64,000 nt of DNA from Arabidopsis thaliana (taxonomy: Eukaryota > Streptophyta > Magnoliopsida > Brassicales > Brassicaceae): assembly GCF_000001735.4 (NCBI RefSeq), contig NC_003075.7, forward strand, positions 18,521,057 to 18,585,056. Direction: 5' to 3'. The first letter of the stretch is position 1. Every line of letters starts with the position of its first letter. A program made the translations under genes and the position numbers. Below, piece after piece: positions 30,001-45,600 of this stretch. The notes beneath the pieces are model-generated. The model was not told where the DNA came from and ran no database searches. It was given only the letters and a program-made list of their open reading frames with translations.

Positions 30001-32396
30001 TGATCGGAGGATCAAAGAACAGAGAAAAGAAAGAGAATATTGTTGTTCTATGTCTCTATCAAAAACTATGTCGTTTTGCTTCCTCGAGGTTATTAAAGCA
30101 AGATGCTAAAGAATTTAAGCTTTTTTTCTCTCATGGTTCAGTCACATATTAGCATATTTATATACAGACATACGTACAGATACAGTCAGCACCAACTTAC
30201 CTTTATGGGCCCACGAGACTGTTGGGCCGTCAATATTATTGTTGAATATAGGCCCATTTGACACGTGGCATCTCTCAAAAACATGAACAACAAGGACAGG
30301 AACAAGGTGGTGAACTTGCAAACCGTTAAATTTGGTTTGTCTCTTCATCGATATTTATGATGTGTACCTTCTTCGGAAGAGACCAAGAATTATACGTTTT
30401 CTCGCAAGAGAAAAATAATTCATTGTCAATACATATAATTAATCCTTGTATGTTATATAGTTCATCAACATCTCAGAGATTGAAAAGTGAATACCTGATT
30501 AATAAATGCGATTACCCATTTTTAGTAATATATTCAATCTTTTAAATTGAAGTTTTCTACCAAACTTACCTGTTTTAAAATTAAATAAAGATACCTAATT
30601 TTCTTATCTTAGAAAACATAAAGAATGGCCCACATTTTAGATTTCGTGATCATTTTCCGCAACCCAATAAACAAACAAACTCATCTAAATATTATAAATG
30701 AATTAATAATTGAGCTTAATCTTTATTTACAAAACAAAATTTTAGATGTCGACCAAATTAACAGGTCAACGGCTAAATGATCAAAAGCTAAAAGCCAATA
30801 AAAAATGTTGCTTAAACAAATTACGTGGTCTATTAAACAATGCGTGCCTTAGATCATTATTTGATCCTTCTGTTTGTTTCTTTCATTGTGTATAATCTTT
30901 TTCTTGCTTTTTTTTTATAGATAGGTAAGCAAAATGTTTAGCAGACTTCGTTATAGTCGCCCCCCATAATGTTTTTGTTTTTTTCTTTCATTTTTATCGT
31001 TTTAGTATAATGTATTTGCATATAAATAATGTGTGTATAATCAAATACTATATTCGTGATGATTCAAACAGCTCTGTTTTTTTTAAGATACGCTTAACAA
31101 AATCCTCTCAATGATCTCTTGTGATCTTAAGGAAAATTATCCAGCTTAGTGTTATCTTATACATATCCTTCATATGTTATTTTGTTAAGACTTGAGATAT
31201 GTTAATCTAAACAATTTGTTAAGACACGAACTTATGGAATAGAGATATAGAGGGTTAAGAAGTCAACGCCTTGAGAAAGCGAAATAGTAGAATTAATAAG
31301 GTAAACCAAAGCATTCGTATACGTGGCGATATACTATCCGTACATGTGGCAATTTCGAAGCAAGTGACAAAACTAGATGCCAAGTGGAAGTGGTGTTTTG
31401 TGCGTCAGGGCGTAATGGAAAAAGGTTACGTGGGAGGTTAATATTGGGCCGTGATGTAAAAGCCCATCACCGTTGAGTGGTTGGGTGATAGCAGAATTGT
31501 CCCCACATTTTGGTTGCTATTATTGGAAGGCTATTATACATTTGAAAAACTTATGAATTTCATTATGATTTCCCAAATATCGAGACCAAAAACTATTATA
31601 ATAATGAAATTTCTTAATTTGTTGGAATCTTGTATACCTTTTTCCCACAATATGGATTACATTTCGCTTTGTAATCTGGTTAAATGCGAAAAGGATGTCA
31701 ATTTTATTAGCATAAATAGAAAATAAAGCTATAGCATACAAACACATGGGAATTTTTCTAGTAAAAAGTTAACTTTTCAAGGCTTTTAGAAAAGGCAATA
31801 AAAGAATCGCACTAGAGGATTTGAGGAGTGCAAATGCGAAATTGGCTAATAAAAAATTGATTTTCTACATATATTTTATATAACAAAACATTTTGATTTC
31901 ACTTTCTATATTCAAATAAAGTGGATTTCTTTTTTAATGTATTAAAATATTTTCATTGTAAGTTGCAACTATGACACCTTTACCACATTGTTTGAGCTTT
32001 TTCAGTTTTATTTCATTTTGTGTTTTACATAAGAAAATCGAAAAAGGTCTCTCTGGCCCATATAAATAGACAAATAGTGAAACAAGTTAAATATATTTCC
32101 AACAAAATAAGCCTTGTTTATGTTCATTTATTTATAGAGAATCTTCGTTATTGGGCCGACTAAGGCCTATAACGAGAAATCAAATCATACCGAAACCATA
32201 GCAACCGGTTCGTTCCGGTAAAATCATAAAGCGATTCAACATGTTAAGAAAGACAAAACCTGCACATATTAAAATGATCAAGTCCTTATTACAACACATT
32301 CAAACGTTTGGCTGGCTATGTACAAAAGAAAAGTTCCTGCAAAACTCAAACTGTAGAAGAAAACACAACAATGGCATATCATTAACACAATGCTCT
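30001..32396. promoter_or_regulatory. SnRK2.7 promoter and intergenic DNA
   Basis: A 2.4-kb AT-rich region. A minus-strand TATA box (TATATAAATA on the minus strand, 30155-30164) lies 155 bp upstream of the SnRK2.7 start. The region from about 32,200 to 32,396 should be the 3' UTR of the coiled-coil gene. Open frames on both strands near 31,480-31,750 are AT-driven and carry no recognisable domain. No other gene is seen. Confidence 0.55.
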
Positions 32397-34244
32397 TCAG
32401 GGCTCCGGAGACATCGGCGGTAGTGGCGGAGATGGAGACGTGGGAGTCTGAGGTTGCTGCTTATCTTGTGAATCAGTGGAAGATTCTTTCTTGTGTGAGA
32501 AACTTAAGCTTTTCCTCCTAACAAGAAGATCACCAAATCTACGTATAAACGCCTTCTTCTTCCTTGCTACTGCTCCTTTGTCATTTAACTCTCCTTCTTC
32601 TAAATGATTCCCATCCAAATTCTCCAAATCCTCTGGATTTATCGTCTCTACTTCTTCCAAAAACGTACACGAAGACCTCCTTTTGTGATGCATTTGTGCA
32701 TGTGGCGTCTCTGCTATATCAAAGATCGAACCTTTGAATAGATATGAATCTGAACTTGGAGAGTTTCCTTCACCACTTTCGTCACTATTCTCTTGATGAT
32801 TCCCACCGTTTGCGTTTTTTGTCTCTTCCTCTGATGTTTCTTTGTTGTGCTTGTGGTTGTGATTGTGATGAGCTAGCTTCATGATACTGAAACTACAAGT
32901 TTTCCCAATCATCCTCTTATCGAAGTTCTGATGTGTCTGCTCTTTCTTCTCCTTGTCTTCTTTCTTCTCGCTATGTTCTTTCTTCTCCTTCTTGCTCTCT
33001 TTCTTCTCCTTCTTGTTCTCTTTCTTCTCTTCCTTCTTCTCCTTCTCCTCAATCTTCTTCTCAACAACTTCTACAACTTCCTTTGGCATCGACTCTTGTC
33101 TGTTTAAGCTTCTCTGTTTCTCTTCCTCCATAGCTACCTCTATTTCAGACAGCATCTTCTTCAACTTCTTAATATTGTCATTAGCCACAGCTTCATTAAC
33201 CTTCACTCTCTCAATCTCCTTCAAAGCAAACTGCAGTTCCTCTTCCTTATCCAACAAGGCATCCTTCAAATTCGAATTCTCAGCTCTCGCAATCCCAGCT
33301 GCTTCTTTCGCAACATTAGCTTCGTTAATCGCTTGTTTTAGTATATCCCTAACCTTATGATTCTCTTCTTTAGCCTTCTTGCTCAAATTCTCAGCAGCAA
33401 CAAGAGCCTCAAGCAACCTATTGTTCTCATCAAGAAGTGAATTCTTCTCATCTTCTCCTCTCTTTATACAAGTCACAAACACAGATTCTTTCCCATTCCA
33501 AGCCAAAAGCGATTCCTCTGCTTCAATCCTTAGTCTCTCACTCGTGTTCTTAAGTAATTCAGCATCTTTCCTCACTTCCTCGTACTTGTCCTTCCATTGC
33601 TGAGACTCTATCCTAGCAGCCTCGAGCTCTGTTTCCACAATCACAAGCTTCTCTTTCGTTTGGCTACAATCAGTAGCTACCTCTTTCAAAGCTAAAGCCA
33701 AATCATCCATTGCTTTCTCGTTAGTCATCTCTGCATCAGTCGCTGATTTAAGCTCGTTCTTAACCGATTTCATCTCTTCTAACAATTCAGAAACCTTTAA
33801 AGAAGAGGCTTGTGCAGCCTCATGAGCCTGTGCAAGACTCTCCTTGGTCGATTCCATCTCAGTCTTCAAAGACTCAATATCAAAATCCTGAACAGAACTA
33901 TCGTCTTCGTCTTCCTCGCTGGAATCTTGGCTATTGTAAGATGTATCTATCTTCTCTTTTAATGAAGCAATCTCTACCTTTGACTCTTCTACCAAAGCTT
34001 TGGTTTCCTCTAACTCTCTCGATTGATCTTTAAACGAATCAAGCAGTTTCTTCTCTGCAGCTTCAAGATTCTTGATGAAGATGTCTTTCTTCAATAACTC
34101 TTGTTTTAAAGAAACGACTTCGTTTTCTCTGTTCTCAAGGGAAGCTTTCATTTTGTAAAGCTCTGTACCAATATCCGCAACTTTGTTCGATGAATACCTT
34201 GGAGAAGCTACATCAATGGACGGTTTCTCATCGACTTCTCCCAT
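32397..34244 (-). CDS. Long coiled-coil (myosin-heavy-chain-like) protein
   Basis: An uninterrupted 615-codon ORF. Residues of about 20-390 are an almost continuous coiled coil rich in Glu, Lys, Leu and Ala heptads. A very charged Lys/Glu block follows (about 395-440, repeated KKEKKE/KKENKK units), then a His/Asn cluster (HHNHNHKHNK near 465) and an acidic Ser-rich linker. Near 570-590 lies a basic patch (RKKKAFIRRFGDLLVRRKSL), and the tail is Pro-rich. There is no motor domain: the myosin-heavy-chain label in plant annotation reflects coiled-coil similarity only. It may be a scaffold or membrane-associated protein, perhaps related to WEB/PMI-type proteins, but I cannot assign a function. I recall it as At4g40020. 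Confidence 0.88.
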   Translation of the reverse strand: MGEVDEKPSIDVASPRYSSNKVADIGTELYKMKASLENRENEVVSLKQELLKKDIFIKNLEAAEKKLLDSFKDQSRELEETKALVEESKVEIASLKEKIDTSYNSQDSSEEDEDDSSVQDFDIESLKTEMESTKESLAQAHEAAQASSLKVSELLEEMKSVKNELKSATDAEMTNEKAMDDLALALKEVATDCSQTKEKLVIVETELEAARIESQQWKDKYEEVRKDAELLKNTSERLRIEAEESLLAWNGKESVFVTCIKRGEDEKNSLLDENNRLLEALVAAENLSKKAKEENHKVRDILKQAINEANVAKEAAGIARAENSNLKDALLDKEEELQFALKEIERVKVNEAVANDNIKKLKKMLSEIEVAMEEEKQRSLNRQESMPKEVVEVVEKKIEEKEKKEEKKENKKEKKESKKEKKEHSEKKEDKEKKEQTHQNFDKRMIGKTCSFSIMKLAHHNHNHKHNKETSEEETKNANGGNHQENSDESGEGNSPSSDSYLFKGSIFDIAETPHAQMHHKRRSSCTFLEEVETINPEDLENLDGNHLEEGELNDKGAVARKKKAFIRRFGDLLVRRKSLSFSHKKESSTDSQDKQQPQTPTSPSPPLPPMSPEP

Positions 34245-34783
34245 AGATGATAGAATGTTTTTTATTCAGCGTTTCCGAGGAATTTTTGGTAATGGCCAAT
34301 GGGTTTATTAGAAGATTGACTAAGAATATATTTAAGAGGTTGACAAAAAGATCTATTGGTCAAAGAAAGAAAATTTGGTTCAAAGAGGAACTTATTTCCT
34401 TATTTTTAGGGTTAGTTTTATCGAGAGCCGTCTATTTTATCGTCTGATATTATTATTTTCTTTGGTCAAAAGTCCAAAATCTGATTCTTTTAAAAGAAAG
34501 CATTCAACAAATCCAAAATTATAGAAAAAAATCAGCCATTATTTGAAGAGAAAGCAATGGTGACGAACAAACGAGTTAAGAAAACATAAGAATTTAACAA
34601 AAGAGTTAAAAAGAGTTCGCAACACACATAATAATAAGCTTAAAGAACACAACATTCTTAGATTGCAGACTTCTTACTACTCTTACTACTACATACCCAG
34701 AGATTTAAAAAACACAGCAATTAAGATCTTGCTTTCATAAAAAACAAAAACTACTTGAACCAAATCTCGGATTCTTGGTTGGC
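34245..34783. other. Spacer between coiled-coil gene and HTR4
   Basis: The coiled-coil gene's promoter and leader, and the HTR4 3' UTR, should share these 539 bp (both genes are on the minus strand). No other gene is seen. Confidence 0.5.
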
Positions 34784-38232
<3,449 letters not shown>

Positions 38233-38514
38233 ATGGATTGGCAAGGGCAGAAATTGGCGGAGCAGTTAATGCAGATCCTGCTTCTGATCGCCGCCGTTGT
38301 GTCGTTCGTTGTTGGTTACACAACGGCGTCGTTTAGGATGATGATGTTGATTTACGCCGGAGGTGTTGTTCTGACGACTCTGATCACAATACCTAATTGG
38401 CCTTGCTTTAATCGTCATCATCTTAAGTGGTTAGATCCAAGTGAAGCAGAGAAACATCCTAAACCTCAAGTTGTTGTTGTTAGCTCCAAGAAGAAATCCT
38501 CCTCTAAAAAGTAG
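38233..38514 (+). CDS. Signal peptidase complex subunit 1 (SPC12, 12 kDa)
   Basis: A single coding exon of 93 residues. It has two hydrophobic spans (about 12-30 and 36-53) joined by a very short loop (YTTASFRMM), a small hairpin with both ends on the same side of the ER membrane, as known for SPC12/SPCS1. The pattern FVVGYTTASF and PNWPCFNRH before a Lys/Ser-rich tail is characteristic of the family. SPC12 is a non-catalytic subunit of the ER signal peptidase that helps substrate selection. The tail ends KKKSSSKK, an ER-retention-like dilysine. Length matches the family. Confidence 0.93.
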   Translation: MDWQGQKLAEQLMQILLLIAAVVSFVVGYTTASFRMMMLIYAGGVVLTTLITIPNWPCFNRHHLKWLDPSEAEKHPKPQVVVVSSKKKSSSKK

Positions 38515-38869
38515 TGTCTCTTCTTAATATAACTTAAGCTTAATAAAGTCTCAATGAAATAACTTTAATCGATTCTCGCCATTGCTTTTGATTGTGATAT
38601 ATCAATGCATTGCTTCGAGTTGGATCATAAGAGGTGTTAACTTTGAGATTTGAACTGGTTCGTAAGACATTCTTCTTCAGTGTTTCAAGAAGAGGGTTTA
38701 AACCATGTTCGAATTCACACCAAACTTGATACCAAGCTCAAATGTACATTCATGCATGTATCTGTAGTAATTCTTCAAATCGATTACAATAACAGAGTAG
38801 AATCTGAATCGTTGTTGGTACAAATTCTTTAGTAGTAAATGACCATTATAAAGACAATAGTAGACAAAG

Positions 38870-39292
38870 CTAGAGGAGAGTGACGAGAATGAAAATGAGT
38901 AGAGCAGCGATAAATGAATACTTGAGAGCAGCGACAAGGATGGCGAAAGAGATGAAGAAAAGCTGAGACAAGACTTGAAGGCTAGCCCAAGTCAACACTC
39001 CAGCTAATCCAACAGCCACAAAGTTATCTTGATCTGGATTCAACAGCTCTCCCCACTTGAAACTGAAACCAGCGAATTGGTCTTTCTTGGAACCATTACC
39101 ATCATCGTTAGTAACAGGTCTGTTTCCGCCACCAGAAGACTCCTTGGCCGAGTCGTTGCCATTTTGAGCATTTGTTCTCAAGATTAATGAAGGAGATTTG
39201 CACAAGCGAATGTGATGATGATGATGCGGAATGTTGTATGAAAAACGAGGCTTTAATGTTGTTACAGGCACAAAAGGTCTCAAAGTTAGCAT
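38870..39292 (-). CDS. Small chloroplast-targeted membrane protein, function unknown
   Basis: 140 residues. The first 40 or so are basic with His/Ser runs (SYNIPHHHHHIRLCKSPS) and lack acids, suggesting a chloroplast transit peptide. A Gly/Asn/Asp-rich polar linker follows, then a conserved-looking FSFKWGELLNPDQDNFVAVG, and two hydrophobic segments at about 90-140 that run to the very C-terminus (LLIFILVTLL). I do not recognise a named family. The likely location is a thylakoid or envelope membrane. An intron (39359-39507) lies in the 5' UTR, and the leader has a 9-codon uORF. I recall it as At4g40045. Confidence 0.8.
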   Translation of the reverse strand: MLTLRPFVPVTTLKPRFSYNIPHHHHHIRLCKSPSLILRTNAQNGNDSAKESSGGGNRPVTNDDGNGSKKDQFAGFSFKWGELLNPDQDNFVAVGLAGVLTWASLQVLSQLFFISFAILVAALKYSFIAALLIFILVTLL

Positions 39293-40149
39293 AGTGGATG
39301 GAATTTAGGTTTTTCAAATCAAAGATCTTTATGGGTTTCTTGGAGTAGTCAAATCCATCTGCAATTGAAAAACAGATATGCCAATATATGAATATTCCCT
39401 GAAAACAGATCTAAAAGCTTCTCAAACTAATAATCGCAACTCCAACCAAACATAGTTAATACCAGACGAAACTATCCAAAGATTTATTCAAATCTCTGCA
39501 AACTCACCTCGAAATCTCCATGTTTCTTCCTCCTTTCCACTAAAGCGATGATAGGTCGCAGAACTAGAAGACAGCGAAATCAAGCGGTTCCGGTTAGAAA
39601 TTGGACTCGATGGCTACGATTCAATCTCACAGAGACACCTTTGTTCTTGGCGTTTTGATTTATTATTTGACGGCTAGGATTCAATCTCTGGCACCTTTCA
39701 TCATTTGTAAAAAAGTATCAACCTTTTTACTTCGTTCTTGAGCTCAAATGTTGAAACTTAAAACCCATTCATCACAAAGTTGAATAGATAATTTGGGTAA
39801 AGTTTCAATCTTTAATTCGTTCTTGGCTCAAACTTACATAGATGTTTATGAAAAAGCGATAGAACAATGTCACACTTTCTTAGTTTCTTTAATGCAATGC
39901 ACAGATATTGTTAACCTCTCCTCGTACACAAAGCAAACCATCCTAAAGAAGAGACTAATGATTATTACCTTGTTCTAATCTTTTACAAATATGACAAAAC
40001 TAAAGAATCATCAAATCAAAATAAAAATTACAATTCTCTCTTTTCTTTATACCCTAAACAAATACAAACTTCTATAACAAAAACGAACAAACAACCTACT
40101 CTCTCACCCACCAACCTACTCTCAACCACAGGGATGGATTTTTCTAATT
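39293..40149. other. Leader of the small membrane protein gene and 3' flank of the SCAI-like gene
   Basis: 39293-39530 is the spliced 5' UTR and promoter of the minus-strand membrane protein gene. The rest to 40149 includes the 3' UTR of the SCAI-like gene, also minus strand. No further gene is supported. Confidence 0.55.
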
Positions 40150-42671
40150 TTATGTGTTGGTGAAGTGGAAAGATTTGGCAACACCCAAGTGCTCAGCTAG
40201 TCGTTGTACTGAGGACTGCACCGGTTTAGATACCGAAGAGAGCAGCTCTGGGAGATTCGGGTGGCATTGAGGTAAATACGGGTCATCATCCTCTGTGCGG
40301 CTGAAGGAAGTGAGTACAGACCGGCAGAATATGAATCTACACAACAACAAGACAATATTTGACAAGAGTCCATGCTTTGTGAGGTTTTGATTCCGAAAAC
40401 TTTGAGAAAAACTCACCTGAGAATCAGCCGTCTCAAGAATGGATCAGGTAAGACCTGTGCCCAGACAAGATTCAAGACTTTGGAAGTCAAGAGAATCGTT
40501 TCCCACTCGGAAAAGGAAGCAGAAAGTATGCTCTCTGCTTCATCACATAATTCCTGAAGATTGTAATCAGAAATGGTAAAGACGCATGCCACACTATAAA
40601 AAGGTTGGTTCATTTACGGTTTTTCAAATCACAAGTGCTTACAGGGTCAGGTTTGGTGTTTGAGAGGCCCAGCATTTGACAGAATGCTTGTAAAGGAGCT
40701 GTTAAGAAAAAAGTAAACTGACTTCCATTTAGTGCTTCCGTATCATCAGTAGATGGGTTCTCGAATGATGGCTTCAGAGGAGAAAGAAGCATAGCAACAG
40801 GCTCGCCTCTCTCTGCGCCGCCCAAAACCTGGAGTTTGTTTATTTTATTACAATCCATCAGCAAATATCGCATAGTTACTGAGAGAAACTATCAGACTCT
40901 CCAGAGAAATGAAACACTAAGTTATGACAAACCTGCCTTGAATGCACGGCTAGTGTCGCTATCAATGATCAAGAAAAGTGGTTTCCGTGTAAAAGGGATT
41001 AGGTCACCAGGGTAAAGGTTGTTTGAACCTAAACAAAAACGAGACAGTGAGTGAGAAAAGTCTGATCTTTGGAGACATACTCAAATGTTAATCCGAAGAA
41101 AACGACTTACCAGAGCTTCCTCCTCTAGGACCTAACCAGAGGTGATTTTCATAGTACTCAGCCGACATTAGTTTTCCATTGCTATGAGGTTCTGACTTGT
41201 AACTTTTCTGTTCTTGGGAAGCTCGGGCAAGCAGCTTGCTTTTTGATGTTCTGCTTGAACCGACAGAGTTCTCTGGTTGCGCAACATTTTCACGAGCAGG
41301 ACCACCTGGATAATAATAACCAATATCGTTGATACAACATGATAAGAAATTACCAACCATTAAAGTTTTCCAATGACAAATAAAAGAAAACTAACCTGAA
41401 GCTGACAAATATAACAGCATCACAGTCTCTGGAGAGAGCTCATCACAAATCATTGCCAAGACCTGGAATATATATCACGAGTAAACAGTTAAATATAATG
41501 AATGGATACTAGAAAGGCGCAGTCAAGAAGTCCTATATGATTGATACTCTTATAAAACTCACCGCTAGTAAGTGTGATACTGTGGGACGATAAAGAATAG
41601 CTTTCCTAGGATTAGGAGGTAATGATGGATCAGCCATATCAGCAGCCAAGTTCATATCTATAAGCCCAGAAGTTAAAGTATGATCAACCACAAACCCATT
41701 CTCCTTGGCTTCAACAGGCTTTTTTTGGTAAAAAGATCCACTGGGTTCCCATTCTAAACACTGCATCATTCTATACGTATCCAACGTCACTTCAGCATAT
41801 TTCACCTGAGAAAAAAACCAACACATATAACCATTACTAAGAAGGTAACAAAGTTGAAATTTTAGGTTTCCAGAAAAACAAACAAACAGTGCTTGTTTAC
41901 CTCATTACGGTGATAACTTGCCAAGAGAGCATCACGAAACTTAAACAATTTCTTAGCGTGGAAGCGCGCAAGATAAGTTTGAGAAGCTGGATATGAATCA
42001 AGCATTGCACAGTAACGTAGAGGCCTGAGATAAGTTAAATTTGTATCAGATTCTATAAAGCGAGTGATTTCTTGCACAACTAGCCTCCACTCCTTAAAGT
42101 TTGTCTCCTACACAAGAGAAGAAATATGTATAAAAAAAGAGACTTGAACCAATATAAATCACAACAAGGGTCAGATCAAAAGTACCCTAAAATTGGATAT
42201 GCTGTGATCAACCAAAAGCCTAAGCTTGTCAGCTAAGTGCAAAAGCATTTGTTTCCGATCAACAATCAACGAAACAAGCAGAAACCTGGCATAGAAGCGT
42301 AACTCCTTAAATCGAGCACCAAGATCTTTCCCCTGAGCTTCATCAAAGTAGCTCCTTTTCAAAATCGCTTCATAGAAAACAAAAGCCTCAAGAAGAAACC
42401 TAGCTTCACTAGTCCTCATGTATTGACTAAAGTAAAGCTGACCAATCCGGCTCGCGATCTCGCCGATTTCCCATCGGTTTAAACCGGACTCGACCAGCTT
42501 TGACCTATGAGATTGCTGATAGTTCCATAGTTTCATATAAGCTTTGAACACCTTTTGGAAGTAATGACTCTGTGCTCTTCCAAACGCCGGAAGATCGCGA
42601 ACTCTTGCGAATTTCCGGTCTGCGTTCTCCACCAAAGCTCGGAAATTGCTTGAAACATCTTCACCCGCCAT
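40150..42671 (-). CDS. SCAI-like protein (DUF3550/UPF0682)
   Basis: About nine exons on the minus strand, the first 42671-42186 and the last ending at 40150. The protein starts MAGEDVSSNFRALVENADRK and continues through ARVRDLPAFGRAQSHYFQKV, an EIASRIGQLYFSQYMRTSEA segment and FYEAILKRSYFDEAQGKDLG; later exons include LRPLRYCAMLDSYPASQ and GLIDMNLAADMADPSLPPNP. This is the DUF3550 family, whose animal member SCAI acts as a transcriptional cofactor and in DNA repair. The plant role is unknown. No catalytic motif or membrane segment is visible; it looks like a helical scaffold. I did not resolve all exon edges. Recalled as At4g40050. Confidence 0.85.
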
Positions 42672-45600
42672 GTTTACCAGCTTAATTTCCCTCAGTTCCG
42701 GTGAAAACCGCCGTCGTTTATCATCGGCTCTGGAGACAAAGGAAAAGAGAGAGAGAGAAACTAATCAATGGGAAACGACGGTGGAGAGAGAGAGAGAGAG
42801 ATAAATATGATATTATTTACTTTGTTTTATTATTTTCCACTCTGTTTTTTTATAATTATTTTCCTCGTTGAGTTGTTTTGTTGATGATCACCTTTCTAAA
42901 AGCAGTTGAAGAAAAAAAGCTTGGGATTAATAATATTGTTAACTCGTACCTATAATTTTGAGAGAAAAAAACAACAAGAGATTATAAATTCTATGAAATT
43001 GTGTATATTATAAGATGATCACTACAAATGATCTTATTTACATTGCAAATGTGTGTAAGTAATTAGTAGCATATATATTGTTTGTTTTTTATATTTAAAA
43101 TTGACGTTTAGCAACAATGTAAACACTAAACATTGTTTATTTAAGCTGGATTAATATATAAGATATGCATCGTTATTAGCAAAAACGCATGTGAGCACGA
43201 ACCCACAAAAGAATTTTGCACAATCATAAAATACTAGTACATCTCGTTTGTGTTGTGTGATGATCGTGAGACGAGCTGGCATCAACGCACACATAAATAC
43301 ATGTATACTTTATAACTCATGTCCGTATCGTACGTACATAGCTTAAGACAGAGGATTAGTATTCAAGAAGAACCCTTTTCATAACCATGTGTATATATAT
43401 GATTCTTTTATCTGTGATTAATTAACTTATATGAAGATGTATATGTGTTGAACTCATGATAGATTGATTCGGTAATCGGCAGCACGCAACAGCTATAATT
43501 ACTTAGAGAATCCTAGGGAAACAATAAGTGTTATAATACAGTAAGTCGAAAATGGTTAGAGAAGAAGAAATGTTGTTTTCAATCGGTTGCTTTCGACTTT
43601 AAATATGGAAATAAATATACAACCGTGTAAGTTAGTAGTTGCAAAACCATAATTCACAAATTAGAGTTTATAGTATAATGATTTCTATCAATATCATCAC
43701 CATACATCATTCGTCTTTCACAATATGTGGAATGAAACTTAGATTCACTATTTGAAAATTCTTAACTGATAAAAATGCAAAAAAGAAAAAACTCGTTGAC
43801 TTTTTCTCACTGATTAGTGGTCTTTTTGCTTTTCGGATTGTTGTTCTATATAATTCATGTAATAGCACTGTAATCATCACATCTACTAAAACTTATTTTA
43901 AAGGTGGACCGAGGTGACATGTCCCGTCGCTAATGCTCATTTTTATTCCGGTCTTGTTGAGTACATTAACATGATAACGAAATCGATTTTAAGTGGTCGG
44001 GATTAATAATATGATCATGAATCAATAAAACCATTTAAGGTGCTACGTTTCATCTTAGCCATGCATAATAATTATCTAGTGATTACTCAGATGAGAATCT
44101 ATAGATGATTAACACACACACAAGAACCAATAGGTAAGAACGAGGATATAAGTATAGTTATAAAGAAAAACGAATATATGAAAATGTCATATACACAATT
44201 TGTCTTTACATATGCGAATTAAAATACCAGTGGGGCACATTTCCATTAACTTATTATCGTAGTAGTTAGATGTTAGTTGTCTGAACTCTATTTTATTTAT
44301 GTATCTTCTGAATATCCATATTTAAATGCCGGTCTTATTCTTGGTTGATACATGGAAGATGGAACAAATAAATATAAAAGTCTAAATTAATTTTTTCATT
44401 TGCTTTCGTAGATCAAATGGTACATCGCCTTTTTAAGCTAAAAGCATTATTAGGTGGGAAACTTTATTTGCTAGTTACAAAATGTACCTCTACTTTGGAC
44501 ATGTTTTAGTTTTAATTTCTTATATGTGACCTATCACATGATTACATTCCGTTGGACTAAAAAACAAACATGAACCTCCAAGCAAAAAAGTCAATTAAAA
44601 AATTCGTAATTGTTTTTAAATATCAGTCCAAAACTATGGCTTATTTGTCTTATATGTTGGAACGTTCAACATCCGGTCTTACGAATAACCGAGAGAATAT
44701 CAAAGTTTAATGTGTTATCTTTGTTATGAATATTCGAAAATTCAGCTCGATTGTCTGACTAGTCGCAGTCTTGTGACAACAAAATAAACAGTTGGTATAT
44801 ATGCTAATTTCATAATTAAAATGAATTTCCTATGAGACAACACTACTCCATTATGTAAAGAGAGAAAGAAAAGATGGAGAAAAATATAAAGAGCGAAAGG
44901 AAAATGTGACTCCAAATCTATTAGTGTCAAAGTAGAAGAGAAAAGGAAAAAAAAAAGTAAAAAGTAAAAAGAAAGAAGTAAAGATTGTTCTTTTATAATG
45001 TCAACAGATTTGTTTGTGAGTTGGGCACAAAGTAGATTGGAAAGCTTTTGCATTACCAGATAAAAAAGAAGGTACTTAATGATGAAGAGTAAAGTAAAGG
45101 TTGCTATATTTATAAAGTAATGTATTTTTCTTACAACTAAAATATTTTACCTTGCAATCACATTTCTTAATTATCTTTGTACTGTTTGGTTTGAATGTAA
45201 ATGAAAAAGTAATAATGTGTTTGCATATATTTTATAAGATTGGGTCTTTCTTTGGGCCGAACAGCTTAATAAGAAAAACAATTGGGCCGTTTTCTTGAAT
45301 GTCAAACGTATTTAACGAAATCCATCCAGTGGTTAAAAAACTTTACAAACTACATAAACATACGAATTATTTTGCTAATAGCCATTTACTTATTGTGACC
45401 TTGAGATAACTCTCTACATTGTGTCTGTCCCAATAACAGAGTCAGAGACTGTCTCAGAGATCAAACGAAAATAACAAAGGTTCGGTGATATATTCAGTAG
45501 TAATAATTTCAGTTTTTTACTTCTGGGATAATTTGACTTTTATAATATCTGGAAAACAAAAAAGTGAAAAACCAATATTTGACTCCAACTGCCGACTCAA

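Noticed and set aside
31481-31747. Overlapping ORFs on both strands
   Set aside because: Both are AT-driven with no similarity I recognise; coincidence of low stop density.
32933-33360. Plus-strand ORFs rich in Ser, Phe and Leu opposite the coiled-coil gene
   Set aside because: They are the antisense of Lys/Glu codon repeats in the minus-strand gene.
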